A DNA stretch of 64,000 bases. Source: Tenrec ecaudatus (taxonomy: Eukaryota; Chordata; Mammalia; Afrosoricida; Tenrecidae). The translations under genes and the position numbers were made by a program. The notes below the pieces were generated by a model that did not search any database, was not told where the DNA came from, and saw nothing but the letters and a program-made list of their open reading frames with translations. Position 1 is the stretch's first letter, and each line of letters opens with the position of its first letter. Shown here piece after piece: positions 35,699-47,859 of this stretch. The stretch covers positions 252,540,812 through 252,604,811 of the forward strand of contig NC_134531.1 in NCBI RefSeq assembly GCF_050624435.1, in the 5' to 3' direction.

Positions 35699-35818
35699 AT
35701 ACCATATTTACTTGTGGATAAGACAAGTTTTTCACCAAATGTTTGTGCAGTTTTTGTGGTAAAGTGAGGTAACTCACCTGATATTTGGGTCTGCTTATAC
35801 TCCATTATGTACGGTAAC
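35699..35818. repeat. Short element with inverted ends (MITE-like)
   Basis: The left end 'taccatatttacttgtggataagac' in parts and the right end 'gtctgcttatactccattatgtacggta' in parts are imperfect reverse complements of each other over about 25 bp. Internal 'aagtttttcaccaaatg' suggests a further stem arm. About 120 bp in total. I cannot assign a transposase family. Confidence 0.45.
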
Positions 35819-36084
35819 ACATTGATTTTTTTTTGTCCAACAACTACAATGTACTATTTGTCCCTCTTTAAAGATGTTCTTTATAGCTATGTGCCTCTTC
35901 CTTTTCTTAGACTTCCCAGTTTAATCTCTTGAGAACTAATATTTGTGTTATTGCCATCATCTCAGTGTTTCTAGGTTCTCCTTCTAGTCAAATGCCACAC
36001 CAGTTTTCTAAAAGAAATCATATTACTCTGCTATCAGGATGCTTTGTGGCTGTAAGAAGATTTAGATTCCTAATGTGGAGAGGT

Positions 36085-36278
36085 TATGATTCTTGGTCAA
36101 GTAGAAAGTCAGCAACAAAGAGAAAGACGTTTAGTGAGATGGATTGTACACCATAGCTTCACCAGTGGGCTCAAACTCGGGGCTGTATTGAGGACCGCAG
36201 AGGACAGGGCAATGTTTCATTCTGTTGTACACAGCTTTGTTAGGAGTCTAAGCCAACTTGATGGCACTGAACAACACC
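36085..36278 (+). mobile_element. RTE/BovB 3' end fragment
   Basis: 'agaaagacgtttagtgagatggattg', 'gtgggctcaaactcggggc', 'gacagggcaatgtttcattctgttgtacac' in parts and the tail 'caacttgatggcactgaacaacac' mark a 5'-truncated insertion. Confidence 0.8.
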
Positions 36279-37775
36279 AATGTGTCATGTAACATTTCAG
36301 TAAATGGATTCTCTTCCATCTTTATTTCCTACACTTCTCAACTCCTTTCACCAATAGCTCTGTCAATTTTCTACATCTACTCTCACCTTCATCATTCCTT
36401 AAACCGGTTTTTATACAAAGTTCCATAAATATTGTCTATGCTCATGATTTTATTCCTCTTTTCCCCATGCAAAATTAAATTTTCAGGTTTTAAGCATCTT
36501 TCGTGTCTGTTAATAGTTTATGACTCAATATCCCAGGCTACACTGATCCCCATTTTCTTAATTCCCAAACACATACCCAATGCATCCTAAAAATTACCTG
36601 TATATAACCTACATTTATTTCACTCCCTCATACGCATATTTCCAAATTCTGTATTGATTTTAGAAAATTGGAGATCAAGTGTGACCTACATTTCTGTAAA
36701 AAGAGCGGCAAAATAGTGTGGGAAGAGGGGCCATTCATTCAGATTCATTGGGGGTGCCTCCATGTAATAGGGAAAGCTACTTAATTTTTTCCAAATTCTG
36801 GAAAGCATGAAAAACAATGCAAAATTCATCAGTAGGTATATTACAAGAAAGGTCCAGTTTGGTGTCTACCAGAGGAAGGGTTCTCATTAAACTATTTTTC
36901 ATATTATATATATATTCAAGTGGTCAAAATATTATTTTAACTGTTATTTTACAGGTTTCACTATTTTCTGCAAAATGTACGATGAGTAGTATTTTCTGTG
37001 CTAATAAAATATCAAAGATATACATTAGAATTGGTTCAGGTAATTGATTTTTCTAATAACAAACAGAACAAGTAATTATATCTAAAGGGGAAATCATTAA
37101 ATTGCTGCATACATTAAGGAATTGCATTGTTATCCATCATGGACACCCAGAAAACAATGTGAAAACATTCAAATCCATAGGACTTTCTATAGAAATAGCA
37201 ATATTTCCAACTAATGATTGTTAAATTATCAAACAAGCAATGTATTTCAGAGAAATTGAGAATAAAAATGACTCAACACTAAAACGAAAGAAGTCCTTGA
37301 TTGGAGATATGCATTCTGTATAAATCTATATTCAATCATAAATTCTTTGGAAAATAAAATTTAAATACACAATTTATTTCTGGTAGATGATGAGGCGTAC
37401 ATAAGCAACATGAATAATTGATATGAATGTGACAGTAAAATTACAGGGAATTCCATACATTTGCCGCGAATATAAATGGATCCTACATTTCTACATTGTA
37501 TTTATTGATGGACTTTATTAAATAGGTTGAAATTTTTGGTTAATTCCACTGTGACAAACTCTATGACCTTAGGAGCAGTCATTTAATTCACTCATAAGAG
37601 ACCCTCATGGTTCAGATTTTGAAATAGAGTTCAGCACAATCCCTCTTCTCTGAACTCAATCATTCGTGCATCATTTGACTTAAAAGTAATCAGAATTTGG
37701 TTTTTAATATGTGATAAGCAAACTGGTCATTTTCCACTTTCTCAGAATCATTGACTTTGAAAAGTTTCCTTGAAA

Positions 37776-38744
37776 TCAATTGGTCATACAGGATGGTATT
37801 TGTTTTAGAATGTTCTGAAGTTTTCCTTTCATGAGATTTTTTATAGCATTTATTATTTCTTTATTCCTTAGACTATAAATAAAGGGGTTTAATAATGGAA
37901 CTATTATTGTATAGAAAATAGCAACTGGTATTTCTTTATCTCCTTCTTTGCCTGAAGAGGGCCGAATATACATGAACAGAAGAGAGCCATAGAATATTGA
38001 GATAGAAAGGAAGTGAGATGCACATGTATATAAACCTTTGCTCTTTCCCTCTTCTGATTTCATTTGGAAAATGGTGTAAAGTATGCAAAGATAAGAGAAT
38101 AATACTACGGTAATAGTGGAGACTTGAACTGATCCTGATAAAATAAGTACCATCAGTTTGTTGATATAAGGATCAGTACAGGAGAGTCTGTATAAAGGAA
38201 GAATATCACAGAAAAAGTGATTGATTTGATGAGAACCACAGAAGGTTAACCTAAATAAGAGCCCTATATTAACTATGGAATGCAGATTTCCATATATATA
38301 GGCTACGATTATCATCTGATAGCAAAGTTGCTTTGACATCATGGTGTGGTACTGCAGTGGTCTGCATATGGCCACATAGCGGTCATAGGCCATTGCAGCC
38401 AGGAGAATGCAATCTGCAGTTTCAGCCAGGCAAAGAAAATAAAACTGTCCCATGCATTCATAGAGTGATATCATTCTGTCCTCAGAAAAGAAGTTCTGTA
38501 ACATCTTTGGGGTGATGGCAGAGGAGCCGCAGGAATCCATCAGAGCCAGGTTGCCCAGAAAGATGTACATGGGTGTTTGCAGACGGCGCTCCATGGAAAT
38601 CAAAACCACCAACCCCAGATTGCCCACTATGGTGATCAGATAGATGACAAAGAACACCGCGAACAGCAGGGTCTTCAGATCTGGGTGGTCCATAAATCCT
38701 GTGAGGATAAAGTTCGTTGTCAAGGAGTGATTGTCCTGGATCAT
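37776..38744 (-). CDS. OR5K: Intact olfactory receptor, OR5K subfamily
   Basis: A 322-residue seven-transmembrane odorant receptor coded by one uninterrupted exon; it would act at the ciliary membrane of olfactory neurons through G-olf. The sequence shows NHS at residue 5 (N-glycosylation), GN at 41-42 in TM1, TPMY ending at 60 with [10 protein letters not shown] in TM2, Cys97 and Cys179 for the conserved disulphide, [10 protein letters not shown] at 118-127, FSY at 216-218 in TM5, TCASH at 240-244 in TM6, and [12 protein letters not shown] from 283 in TM7. KA-F-S-TCASH is here KGLYTCASH, a mild departure. The C-terminus is about 14 residues longer than my recollection of human OR5K1 (308). 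The start ATG is the only one in register before TM1 and matches the pseudogene's N-terminus. The OR5K assignment rests on recalled similarity (..NEFILTGF.DHP.LKTLLF.., SLYEC..QFYFL); OR5K genes cluster on human chromosome 3. The ligand is unknown. Nearest paralogue is the pseudogene 18.5 kb to the left, same strand. Confidence 0.95.
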   Translation of the reverse strand: MIQDNHSLTTNFILTGFMDHPDLKTLLFAVFFVIYLITIVGNLGLVVLISMERRLQTPMYIFLGNLALMDSCGSSAITPKMLQNFFSEDRMISLYECMGQFYFLCLAETADCILLAAMAYDRYVAICRPLQYHTMMSKQLCYQMIIVAYIYGNLHSIVNIGLLFRLTFCGSHQINHFFCDILPLYRLSCTDPYINKLMVLILSGSVQVSTITVVLFSYLCILYTIFQMKSEEGKSKGLYTCASHFLSISIFYGSLLFMYIRPSSGKEGDKEIPVAIFYTIIVPLLNPFIYSLRNKEIINAIKNLMKGKLQNILKQIPSCMTN

Positions 38745-39424
38745 CTCTTCTTCTGTGGTGAAAGAAAAATAGAGAGATAAGATTCTAATTCAGAGTGTGT
38801 CTCATTTACCTTTTGATTATCTTTTTCTGCAACACAGATTACAGCCATGTCTTTGATCTTTCTTTGCTGTCTTTAGAACAAGCATACATACTTCAAAGGA
38901 AAATTAGTGTTACTAAAGCATCATCTTAGAATAATAAATGGCCCAAGGGCCACATTCAACCTGCTGAGAACATTTATCCGGTCTGCTGGGTGTTTTTGCT
39001 GCATTTTTAAAATTTCAAAATAAGATATGTGCTGTGTGCATAGGTATTTGTTCATAGTTCTTTTTTTTTAACTATAGTCTGGCCCTCCAACGAGTCTGAG
39101 GGACAGTGAACTGACCCCCTGCTTAAAAGGTGTGAGGCCCCTAGATGACCTCCAGAACGATAGCTCAGGATTCACAAGAATATTTTGATATTTCCAGGGG
39201 AATATTGGAAATGAAAAGGATTATTTTATGAATTTTAGAGAGTTAACAAGTACAGTGAATGAAACCCTTAAATTTTGTGCTCTTAGATCCTTCTTTGTCA
39301 GCCTTTGTATTGATGATCTTTAACATATACTTAAAATCCAATTTATGTATTGCCCCCCCAACTGAGTAAACATTTTTTGTATACTATCCCAGGGAGTGAA
39401 TGTTTTAAAACATCATTATTTAGT
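38745..39424. repeat. Unit B 5' flank with hAT-like DNA transposon remnant
   Basis: About 38,945-39,145 reads 'ggcccaagggccacattcaacctgctgag' in parts and later 'ctggccctccaacgagtctgagggacagtgaactgaccccctgcttaaaagg' in parts. That ending resembles the termini of old mammalian hAT (Charlie-like) non-autonomous elements. The remainder is flank shared with unit A. Family name not certain. Confidence 0.4.
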
Positions 39425-39832
39425 GTACTAAATTAAAAAATAATTTTATTGGGGGCTTGGACAACTCTTATCACAATCCATACACGCATTCATTGTGTCA
39501 AGCACATTTGTATATTTGTTGCCATCATCATTCTCCAAACATTCACTTTTGACTTGAGCCCCTGGTATCAGCTCCTCATTTTCCCCCTCCCTCCCTCCCT
39601 TCTCTCTGAAAATTTATAAATCTTTATTTCTTCATGTCTTACACTAACCAATGTCTCCCCTTATCCACTTTGCTGTTTACCTTACCCAAGGGAGGAGGTT
39701 ATATGAAGATCCTTTTAATCGGTTCCCCTCCTTTAAACCCCACCTTCGCTCCACCCTCCCAGTATCGCCACTCTCACCACTGGTCCCGATGGATCATCTG
39801 TCCTGGATTCCCTGTGTTTCCAGGTCCTAGCT
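39425..39832 (-). repeat. L1 3' end, 5'-truncated
   Basis: Starts 'aataattttattgggggcttggac' (L1 3' end reversed) and reaches 'ggattccctgtgtttccag'. Member of the 'tttattgggggctc' subgroup with 12,876 and 62,400. Confidence 0.75.
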
Positions 39833-42800
39833 GAATGTACTCAATTTATAATTAACCCATTATTCTATGACAGAACACTTTTTCTGAGATAAGTTGTAAA
39901 TTAATATTATATCTTCTCCTTTATAAGATTACTTTGTATTTCTAACTCAGGTGTCTTTTATTGTTTTAACTTTGTGAGATTTGTTTGTAATATTCTAAAA
40001 ACCATGACCATATTGTAATATTTGAGAAACATCCACTTGTACCCTCTCATTTGTTCCATAGTCTCCTACCATTCAGTAGTTAGAAAACATTTACTGTCTG
40101 GTCACACAGTCAAGCTAACTTTCTCTCTAGTTACATTTGTGGTGTTCAGTGGTCATCAGTTCATATTTCAGAAAGGAAAGCTTTGCTACGCTGAAGACCT
40201 CTGCATTTCTTGTTTATCGTGTGTATAGTTTAGGATGGCACTTACATTTACTGTCCCATATGCAGCAAGAGCTCTTCTGCCTTAGGTTTTATCCCATTTT
40301 CAGCTCTTTATCCCCCATCTCAGTGCCACACCCTCATTTCCATAAGCGCTGACTGCCCTTTCTATGGACTTACTGAGTTTGAATCAAAGCTGACTCATGG
40401 CTATGCTGTGGGACAGAGTAGAACTGTCCCACTGAGTGTTCAAAAGTGTACGACTTCACGTCAATGAACTGTCTTACCTTTCTCCCTAGGAGCAGTCGTG
40501 GCTTTGATTTTCCCACTCTTTGGGTTAGATGTCCAATGTTTACTCACTGCTCAATTCTCTTGCTAATATCTCTTAGAAATAATTGTTTTTTATGTAGGTA
40601 TTTGGAAATTTGGCCAAATATTCTTTCAACTTTTTATTTGAGGTGCAGTTTGCCTGCAATGAATACTATTTAATAGAGTTTCAATTCAGTAACCAAGACT
40701 ACACTGATCTACACTTCCTGAATCTTAAGGATGTGTTATATATTCAACATAATCTAGAATTCCTAGTGTTTAATCTTTTATATGTACACATACAATTTCT
40801 TTATAGATTTTAAGCATTTGAGGTTATTTGTGGCTCAGATTTCTATGCAGGGAACTTTAAAATGCTAAGGTAAGGAGGCAGAATTGCTTTGAATCTTGAC
40901 TCTATCCTGATCACCTGGAACAAACCTCTTTTTGTGCTTGAACTGTGAAAGTAAGTGATGTCTTTGACATCTGAGGGGGAAATTATTATGAACTTTGAAG
41001 AAGGGCCCGCAAAGTAAACTAGTAAAATGTCTTTTTTAAAAAGTCAGTGCTTTTTAAATTATTTGATTTTTCTTAAAAATGTAAAAATATATTCAACACA
41101 ATACTTGTCAATTTAAATTCAAGCTTACAATTTAATGATATTAACTCTATTAATGTTGTGAAATATTTTATATTATATTTGCTTCCTTGAAAATTATTAG
41201 ATTTTCTTTATTATAGGACAATAACTTGTGAAATAATACATTAAGGGAAGTTTGCCTTTATATTTTAATTTTCTAAATTTTAAAAAGAGGAAAGAATGAA
41301 TATTTTGAGAATTTTTAAACAAATTTTGTTTTGTGAAAAAGTTCTATCTCTCATTTTCTATTCATAGCAGTAACACATCATAGTCATGTAAATTCTACGG
41401 TTACAATGGATTTAAATTTTTATAACACTAAAAGTAATTTTTTGGTACACATCAAAGCAAAGAAACTGACTAAACGTTTTACCAACATGTCTAAGATGCT
41501 AAATGTAAACCATTGAATTATCCAACTGAATTAGACATAACGTTAAATTAATATACCTGAATTATTTAATAGAATTATTTTGTATTTCTACCTGTATATT
41601 TTCTAACTCTACCTTATTTAGAAAGTCTGAAAAAAGTATAATAGTGTATCTCATCGTAGCTCCCCAAATATTCAACTTACACCGACACTAAGAAATATCT
41701 AATAAACTGAAATCTAAGAACAGCATAATAATAAATTCTGAAATAGAAAATATTTATGAAAGTCCAAATAAAAAAACAATTAGAATAATTCCCTTACCTG
41801 AATATCTCTAAGAAGTGTTTGTAATAGATGGTTACTAGCCTTATACTGTTAGGACTAATGAAAGTTCTGCATATAAATTTTGGTCTCTAAAACATTTGGG
41901 ATTAAACGATCAAACATCAAGGTGACTACTAATAGGTCAGTGACTCTAATTATAGTGCAAACTTCATTTTACATCCAAACCTAAGGGACTTACTTGAACT
42001 TACAGCAATGCATTTCTGTGGGGAGATTCAGTCTTCAGGACACCAAAAATGTGTGGCATTAATTAAAGATGCTTCGTAAGTCACTTTGGTTAAAAGAAAA
42101 TGACCCTCACTGAAACCTGTAGTTAGTGTCATGGGGCTGATTCTTGTCTTAAGAAGCACTCTAACACAATCCTTAACACATGGAATTAATAGGGAGGAAC
42201 TTTTTCTCATTTGTTCATTATTATAGACTGAACACCTTGATTATGTGCCCAATTAATGTTTGTTGAATGAATACTTTTTAAGAAGCCTGACAATCCCATT
42301 CTCAAGAATGTTTAATAGTGCTGCACTATTTTCCAAACCAAATCCCTTTTCTATGTTTTAATGATTCAAACACTACACACTCGACTTGGGTCTTGTCTCC
42401 CTTGCTTTCTTCCTCTCAGTTGAGGGCAGTTTGCCATGAACATCACTTCACTGCCCTTCTGTGCACTCAGGTGAACTTTGGCTCAATGAATTTGTGTGTG
42501 ATGTTTCCTTAAGTAAAACCCTTTCTTATTCCTCTTTGCATTCTATTCCTGCCCCACTTTGAGCTCATTCTTATGTCACTATGGGGACTTTCCCAGGTCC
42601 TTTATCGTAAATTGATCTTTGCTCGTTCTGACCTACATGTGAGTTAGTTGCCATCATAATGTATTTGACAATAAGTTTATTACGTCCAACTTATATAAAT
42701 GTTCCATTATATAAAATAATATGTATTATAAAATATTAAAATAGATATTCAATAAAGAATGAGATTAAGTAAAAGGAATGATACTAAAATGTATTCATAT

Positions 42801-42889
42801 ATTAATGATAGAGCATTGTTGCTCACTAATGCTACTATAAGAATAATAGTAACATTTGTTAGATTCATAAAAAATGTATACATATCAAC
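39833..42889. other. Possible unit C remnant, then AT-rich DNA
   Basis: About 40,640-40,860 matches the receptor 3' flanks of units A and B: 'gactacactgatctacacttcctgaatctt' in parts against 'ggctacactgatccccattttcttaattcc' (36,536), then 'aacataatctagaattcctag' against 'aacataatctaaaatttcttg' (16,270). No receptor sequence follows. A diverged AfroSINE tail is at about 40,375-40,470 ('aatcaaagctgactcatggc', 'gggacagagtagaactgtccc'). 41,000-42,890 is low-GC with no recognisable gene. Confidence 0.5.
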
Positions 42890-43085
42890 CAAACCTAACT
42901 CAAACCTATAGCCATTGAGTCACTCCTGACACAAACAACCCTAAAGGACAGTATAGAATTTCCCTTTGAGTCTCTATGATTACATGTTAGGGGGTCTCAT
43001 CTCTCTCTCAAGGAGCAGTTAGTCTGTTCCAAACACTGACCTTACCATTAGCAGCCCAACTTGTCACCCACTGTGCCACTTGTGA
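42890..43085 (-). repeat. AfroSINE
   Basis: 'ccattgagtcactcctgac', 'aaggacagtatagaatttccc', 'ccaaacactgaccttaccattagcagccc', 'gtcacccactgtgccact': a diverged minus-strand copy. Confidence 0.75.
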
Positions 43086-44447
43086 AGTTAAGTATAACAT
43101 ATTATCTTTGAAATCTTTGATACAGTAATTCGAGGTCTGGCTTGAAAGTATTTCCTAAGTTTCTCAATGTCCTAAATAGCTGAGGGTTACCCAATACAGA
43201 CATGGCTGTTCAAACGGGAGAATAATACAAGCGGCAAATTCATTCCAGAAGAGGAAAGGGCTCTTCAGGGAATTCAAACCAGGCACAAGCAAGCCTGAGC
43301 TTTGGGTCCTGGATCTTAGACATATCTGAAGGGGGAGGAATGTAGAGTTTATGGAAAGCCTCCAATGGAGAATGACAACAGACCCCTATAGTTTTGAGAA
43401 AATAACTTGATGCCTACAGTAGATACTAATTATTAGTTACTCAAAAGGAACTCCCTGGCACATAATGATCTTTTAGTAGAGAAAGAGCTCCTAACCCTGG
43501 GACAGTGAATGATCAATAAAGCAGAAATCCACTTTTTGCCTTGAATTAGTACAACCAACCAAGTGCAAGGTGGCTTTCAAAACACTCATGAAAATTAATG
43601 GAATTGAAAGGTAATGGAATGCTTGCAAGAACCTTTCAAGGCCCCTTCATGTAAGCCCAGACAGAGACAGGAACAATCTATTATAAGACAAAAGTGATAG
43701 ATCCAGGATGAGGCAGGAATAGGGTCAGAGGTTAGACAGAGTACGCTGCACACACAGGTGACTCAGAATTCATGTCATACATCACTGTTCTACTGACATC
43801 TAGCCCTCAATTCATAATTCTGGTCTCACCAGTTAATAGAATATGAAATGCCAACTTAGTCCTTGAATGGTCAGATTAATAAGTTGATACAAACTAAAAT
43901 GGGTTGTTGGTGAGCTATCATACACCCTAGTCGTGGTTTTTTAAGTAATCAGAAAAGGGAAATAAACACTGTAAAAATAACTAATCAACAGTATCTGTTT
44001 TTTGGAAAGAGAAGTGGTCCAAGGTAAGAATATATAGATTTAGAGAAGAGGATGGTTTGGTGTTGATCATTGATCTACACAAAGAAGTATAAAAATGTCT
44101 GTGGAAAATGTTTATTAATGGATCTACTGGAGTAGATATAAAGTATGGAAAATATTATATCATATATTATATTCCAGCTGAGATTATGCACCATTGAGGT
44201 GACATTAAACAACCAAATATACAGAATATTTTAGCTTGATCCTCCAGCTGATATTATAGATCAGATCACCCAGCTTTGTCCTGTGCTACTCCATTGCTGG
44301 ATAAGGGGCATTTGAACAATTGGACATACAGTGGCTGGGGTTGAGGGTATGTCTGTAAACAAGGCGCCTACTTTTCAAAGCTACTCTAATCACCTTCACT
44401 CAAAAATATGCAACTTGACAGTGAAAGAGATAAATGTGGAATTCTTT
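43086..44447. repeat. Unit C upstream block
   Basis: Includes 43,620-43,830, paralogous to 21,845-22,060 in unit A. The rest (43,086-43,600; 43,850-44,447) has no recognisable feature. Confidence 0.45.
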
Positions 44448-45965
44448 AAAAAAACCATTTAATTGAGGGCTCGAACAACTTTTAACACAATCCATCCATT
44501 GTGTCAAGCACATTTGTACATTTGCTGCTATCATTCTCAAAACATTTGCTTTCTGCTTGAGGCCTCGATATCAGCTCCTCATTTTCTCCCCTCCGTTCCT
44601 GCTCCCCAACCTTGATAATTTATAAAGTATTATTATTTTGTCTTATCCTACACTGTCTGACATCTCCCTTCAACCACTTTTCTGTAGTCGATCCCCCAGG
44701 GAGGAGATATATGTAGATCCTTGTAATCAGTCCTCCCTTTCTACCCCACCTTCCCTCCACCCTCTGGTATTGCCACTCTCACCATTGGTCTTGAAGGGAT
44801 CATTTGTCCTGGATTTCCCGAGGTTCCGTTTCCCACCTGCACCAGTGTACATCCTCTGGTCTAGCCAGATTTGTAAGGCAGAACTGGGATCATAATAGTG
44901 GAGGGGAGGAAGCATTTAAGAACTAGAGGGAAATTGTTAGTTTCATCCTGAAACCCTGCATCCTGAGTGGCTCCTCTCCTCCTGGCGACTGTTCTGTAAT
45001 GGGTTCTCCAGTTAGCTATAGATGGGTTTTGAGTCTCCACTCTGCACTCCCCTTAATTTACAATGATAGGATTTTTTTTCTCTTATGCCTCATACCTGTT
45101 CCCTTTGACACCTCGTGATCATTCAGGCTGGTGTGCTTCTTCCATGTGTGCTTTGTTGCTTCTTAGATATCCATTTGTTTACCTTTAAGAATTTAAGACA
45201 CCAGACACTATATCTTTTGATAGCTGGCCAACACCAGCTTTCTTCACATTTGCTTATGCACACATTTGTCTTTAGTGAACATATCAGGAAGGTAGGCACA
45301 CACTGATATGACTCTTCTTCTTTGATGTCTGACACCTGGTCCCTTCTACACCTATGGTCACACAGGCTGGTGGGATTTTCCATGTTGGCTTTGTTGCTTC
45401 TGAGCTAGATGGCTGCTTGTTTAACTTCAAGTCTTTAATATCGCAGACACTATATCTTTTGATAGCTGGGCACCATTAGCCTTTCTTCACCACATTTGTG
45501 AACGCACACATTTGTATTCAGCGTTCGAGTTGGGAAGGTGTGAATCATGGAATGACAATTTAATAAAACAAAGTGTTCATGCATTGAGGAAGTACTTGAG
45601 TTGAGATCCAAAGTCCATGTGTTGCCTTAATATTAACTTATACATATATGCATGTAGATCTATTTCCCCACCCTCCTCTATAAATATATTTGCATGTGTA
45701 CATGTCTGTGTTTAGACCTCTATAATTGTCCTTTGCCTCCTATTCCTTTCCTCTAGTTCCTTTTACTTTCCTCTTTTCCCACTATCATGCTCAGCCTTCA
45801 TTGGGTTTCAGTAATTACTCTCGTTTACATTGCCCTTGCTGAATCCCTACTGGGCCTCACACACCCTCCTTACAACTACTTTTTGATTTACTTGTTTCTC
45901 CCTCATCCCTGCATTGGTCAACCCCACCTCTTTCCCCTGCCTCTTCTACCATGTCCCCCATCACC
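44448..45965 (-). repeat. L1 3' UTR, 1.5 kb
   Basis: From 'accatttaattgagggctcgaac' to the C-rich 'ccctcatccctgc..caccacccctgc' region. Two tandem modules are visible, 45,075-45,305 and 45,310-45,545, each with 'ggctggtg[t/g]g..ttccatgt' and 'gatagctggccaacaccagctttcttcac'-like text. Confidence 0.8.
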
Positions 45966-46037
45966 ACCCCTGCAATGTGAAATTCTTAATATGACAACAT
46001 GCCTCAAGCAGAGCAATCAGGTACTTGGTGGCAAGTA

Positions 46038-46126
46038 CCCTTTTTAACTTGAAAACAAGGTAAACAAGTTCAATTTTTAACTTGAAAACAAGTAAAAAAT
46101 CCCTTTTTAACTTGAAAACACTAGAA
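46038..46126. repeat. Short minisatellite, 3 units
   Basis: 'tttttaacttgaaaaca' recurs at 46,041, 46,074 and 46,104 (spacings 33 and 30 bp), with similar spacers (aagtaaa.., aggtaaacaag..). Confidence 0.8.
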
Positions 46127-47044
46127 ATTCACCTTGACTTTAATTGCTACTTAAAACAAGTATGAACTATGTTGTCTTGTCAACAAAATCTCAGGCATAA
46201 CCATAGGCTGAAGGCTATTAGACTGGTTCATGACACTGTAGGAGACCAAAACCCTACTTCATCGCAAAGCAGGTATGGCATGTCACAATTAGTGCAAGCG
46301 GTCTTATATTTCACATTATCCAAAAACCGATGACTTAATACATTGAAAATGCAATTAAGGAATAATCTTGGAGTTGATACAATATGAGTATACAACATAA
46401 ATCAATGATGATTGTATAATTCAATGTGTTCAATAGTGTGCTTATCTGGGCCATATTTACTTAACCCAAAACTTTTTAAGTAACCTATTCAGGGAAATTT
46501 GCACTTATTAACAAGGAATCTGCACAGTAGGGATTCAGACATCCTGGATCTCACAGAAAAAGTGCTTTTATTAGAAAGCACAGAATCTTATATTTAAATC
46601 TATATCTGCTACTCATTTATTTAGAGTGTTTTACACTGAGTGACCAGAGACAAGGAAGAAGTTATAAGACTCACAGGTGACTTTGATCATTAAGAAGAGG
46701 TATGGTATCTGGGAAAAAATATATTTAGGATTCAGGTGATGCAGCAGACATCTCGGGACGCTGCTGTACAGTTTGACAATAAAGGATAGGTGTTAATAAC
46801 CAGGATTGAAAAGGGCGTCTTCACCAAGATGTAGAACCTTAGGGATCTTACTTCTGTGTCATCTCTCAAAGGTAGTGGTAAACACCAGCATATGTATGTT
46901 AGCTAAGGGGGATGGACACCCAGAGATGGCATGAATATGAATATTGGTCTCTAGAATAATTCCAACAAGTGAAACTGTAGGTTATCCCACTGAATCTTAT
47001 CATTTAAGGTTCTTAAGTAAAAACAAAAGTAGCAAAACTAAAGC
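46127..47044. repeat. Unit C upstream block, continued
   Basis: 46,460-46,900 parallels 23,216-23,900 of unit A. No gene. The frame starting at 46,944 runs into L1 UTR and is not credible. Confidence 0.5.
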
Positions 47045-47319
47045 CATAGAGGAGTTGCTTCCCACTAAGGGTGTGCAGCAGAACAGCAAGAGGAACAGAG
47101 CAAGGAAGTCCCCAGGGAATACCAAATTTAGAATTTGGTGCCAGTGTGTGGCACCCCATAAGTACGACTTGAAAATACTCCTAAAGCTCAACAAACAGAC
47201 CTTGAACTATTTAAATGCTCTGTTTTTGTCATTGGTTTTGTTGTTGTTGTTTGGTTTGGTTTGGTTGCTTTGTTTTGCTCTATCTTGTTTTTGTGTGCAT
47301 CGTATTATCTCTGCAGGAC

Positions 47320-47769
47320 TGTTGTACATGAGCCGGGCAAGAACAACTGAGACATGAGATTGAAAGAAATAGAAAAGTTTATTAACACCAAAAGAAGAAG
47401 AACCTGCGAAGGGACCAGCAGCCTGAAAAAAATGGCTCGCCGGTCCCCCTGCTTAGAGACTTGGGTTTTTATAAAGTTTCATTAAACTGCTGAGCTGTGC
47501 AAACAAGCTGGCAGAGAAGGAGAACCTGCGGTTCAGCTGCACAACTGACTAAGCTGGTACAGAAGCAGAACTTGCAGTCAAGCAGTGCAACCGAGCAAGC
47601 CGACTTTAAGGTTGCACAGTTTCCTAGTACTGGGTAGTCTTTGGCTGGTTTTAGGAACAAAGGACTTTTTTTTTTTAATTATTGAAAATGCTATAAGGCC
47701 TGAGGTTGCAATTTAGGACTGGTAAAGAATGATTGCTTAATATAAAATGGCTTTATTTAGGCTATGACA
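47320..47769 (-). repeat. Provirus 3' LTR
   Basis: 450 bp. In virus sense a TATAAAA box (rc of 47,467-47,473) precedes R, and the AATAAA poly-A signal is the rc of 47,378-47,383. U3 contains a duplicated module of about 46 bp (about 47,507-47,600: 'caagctggcagagaaggagaacctg' in parts, then 'taagctggtacagaagcagaactt' in parts) that the other LTR has only once. Confidence 0.9.
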
Positions 47770-47859
47770 TTTCCCCCTGTTTTTGTTATACCTGTGAATC
47801 TTCCAGGTGTGTGTGTCTTTATATGACTGTAGGGCACTCACTCTGCGTTAATTGCTTGT

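Larger units (their letters stand above)
35160..37775. repeat. Olfactory receptor unit B, 3' flank
   Basis: Paralogous to 15.9-16.76 kb plus 18.53-19.32 kb of unit A, but without the L1 that split unit A. It contains a small RTE 3' fragment (36,085-36,278) and a palindromic element (35,699-35,818) listed separately. No genes; the frame 35,929-36,156 and neighbours are not credible. Confidence 0.6.
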
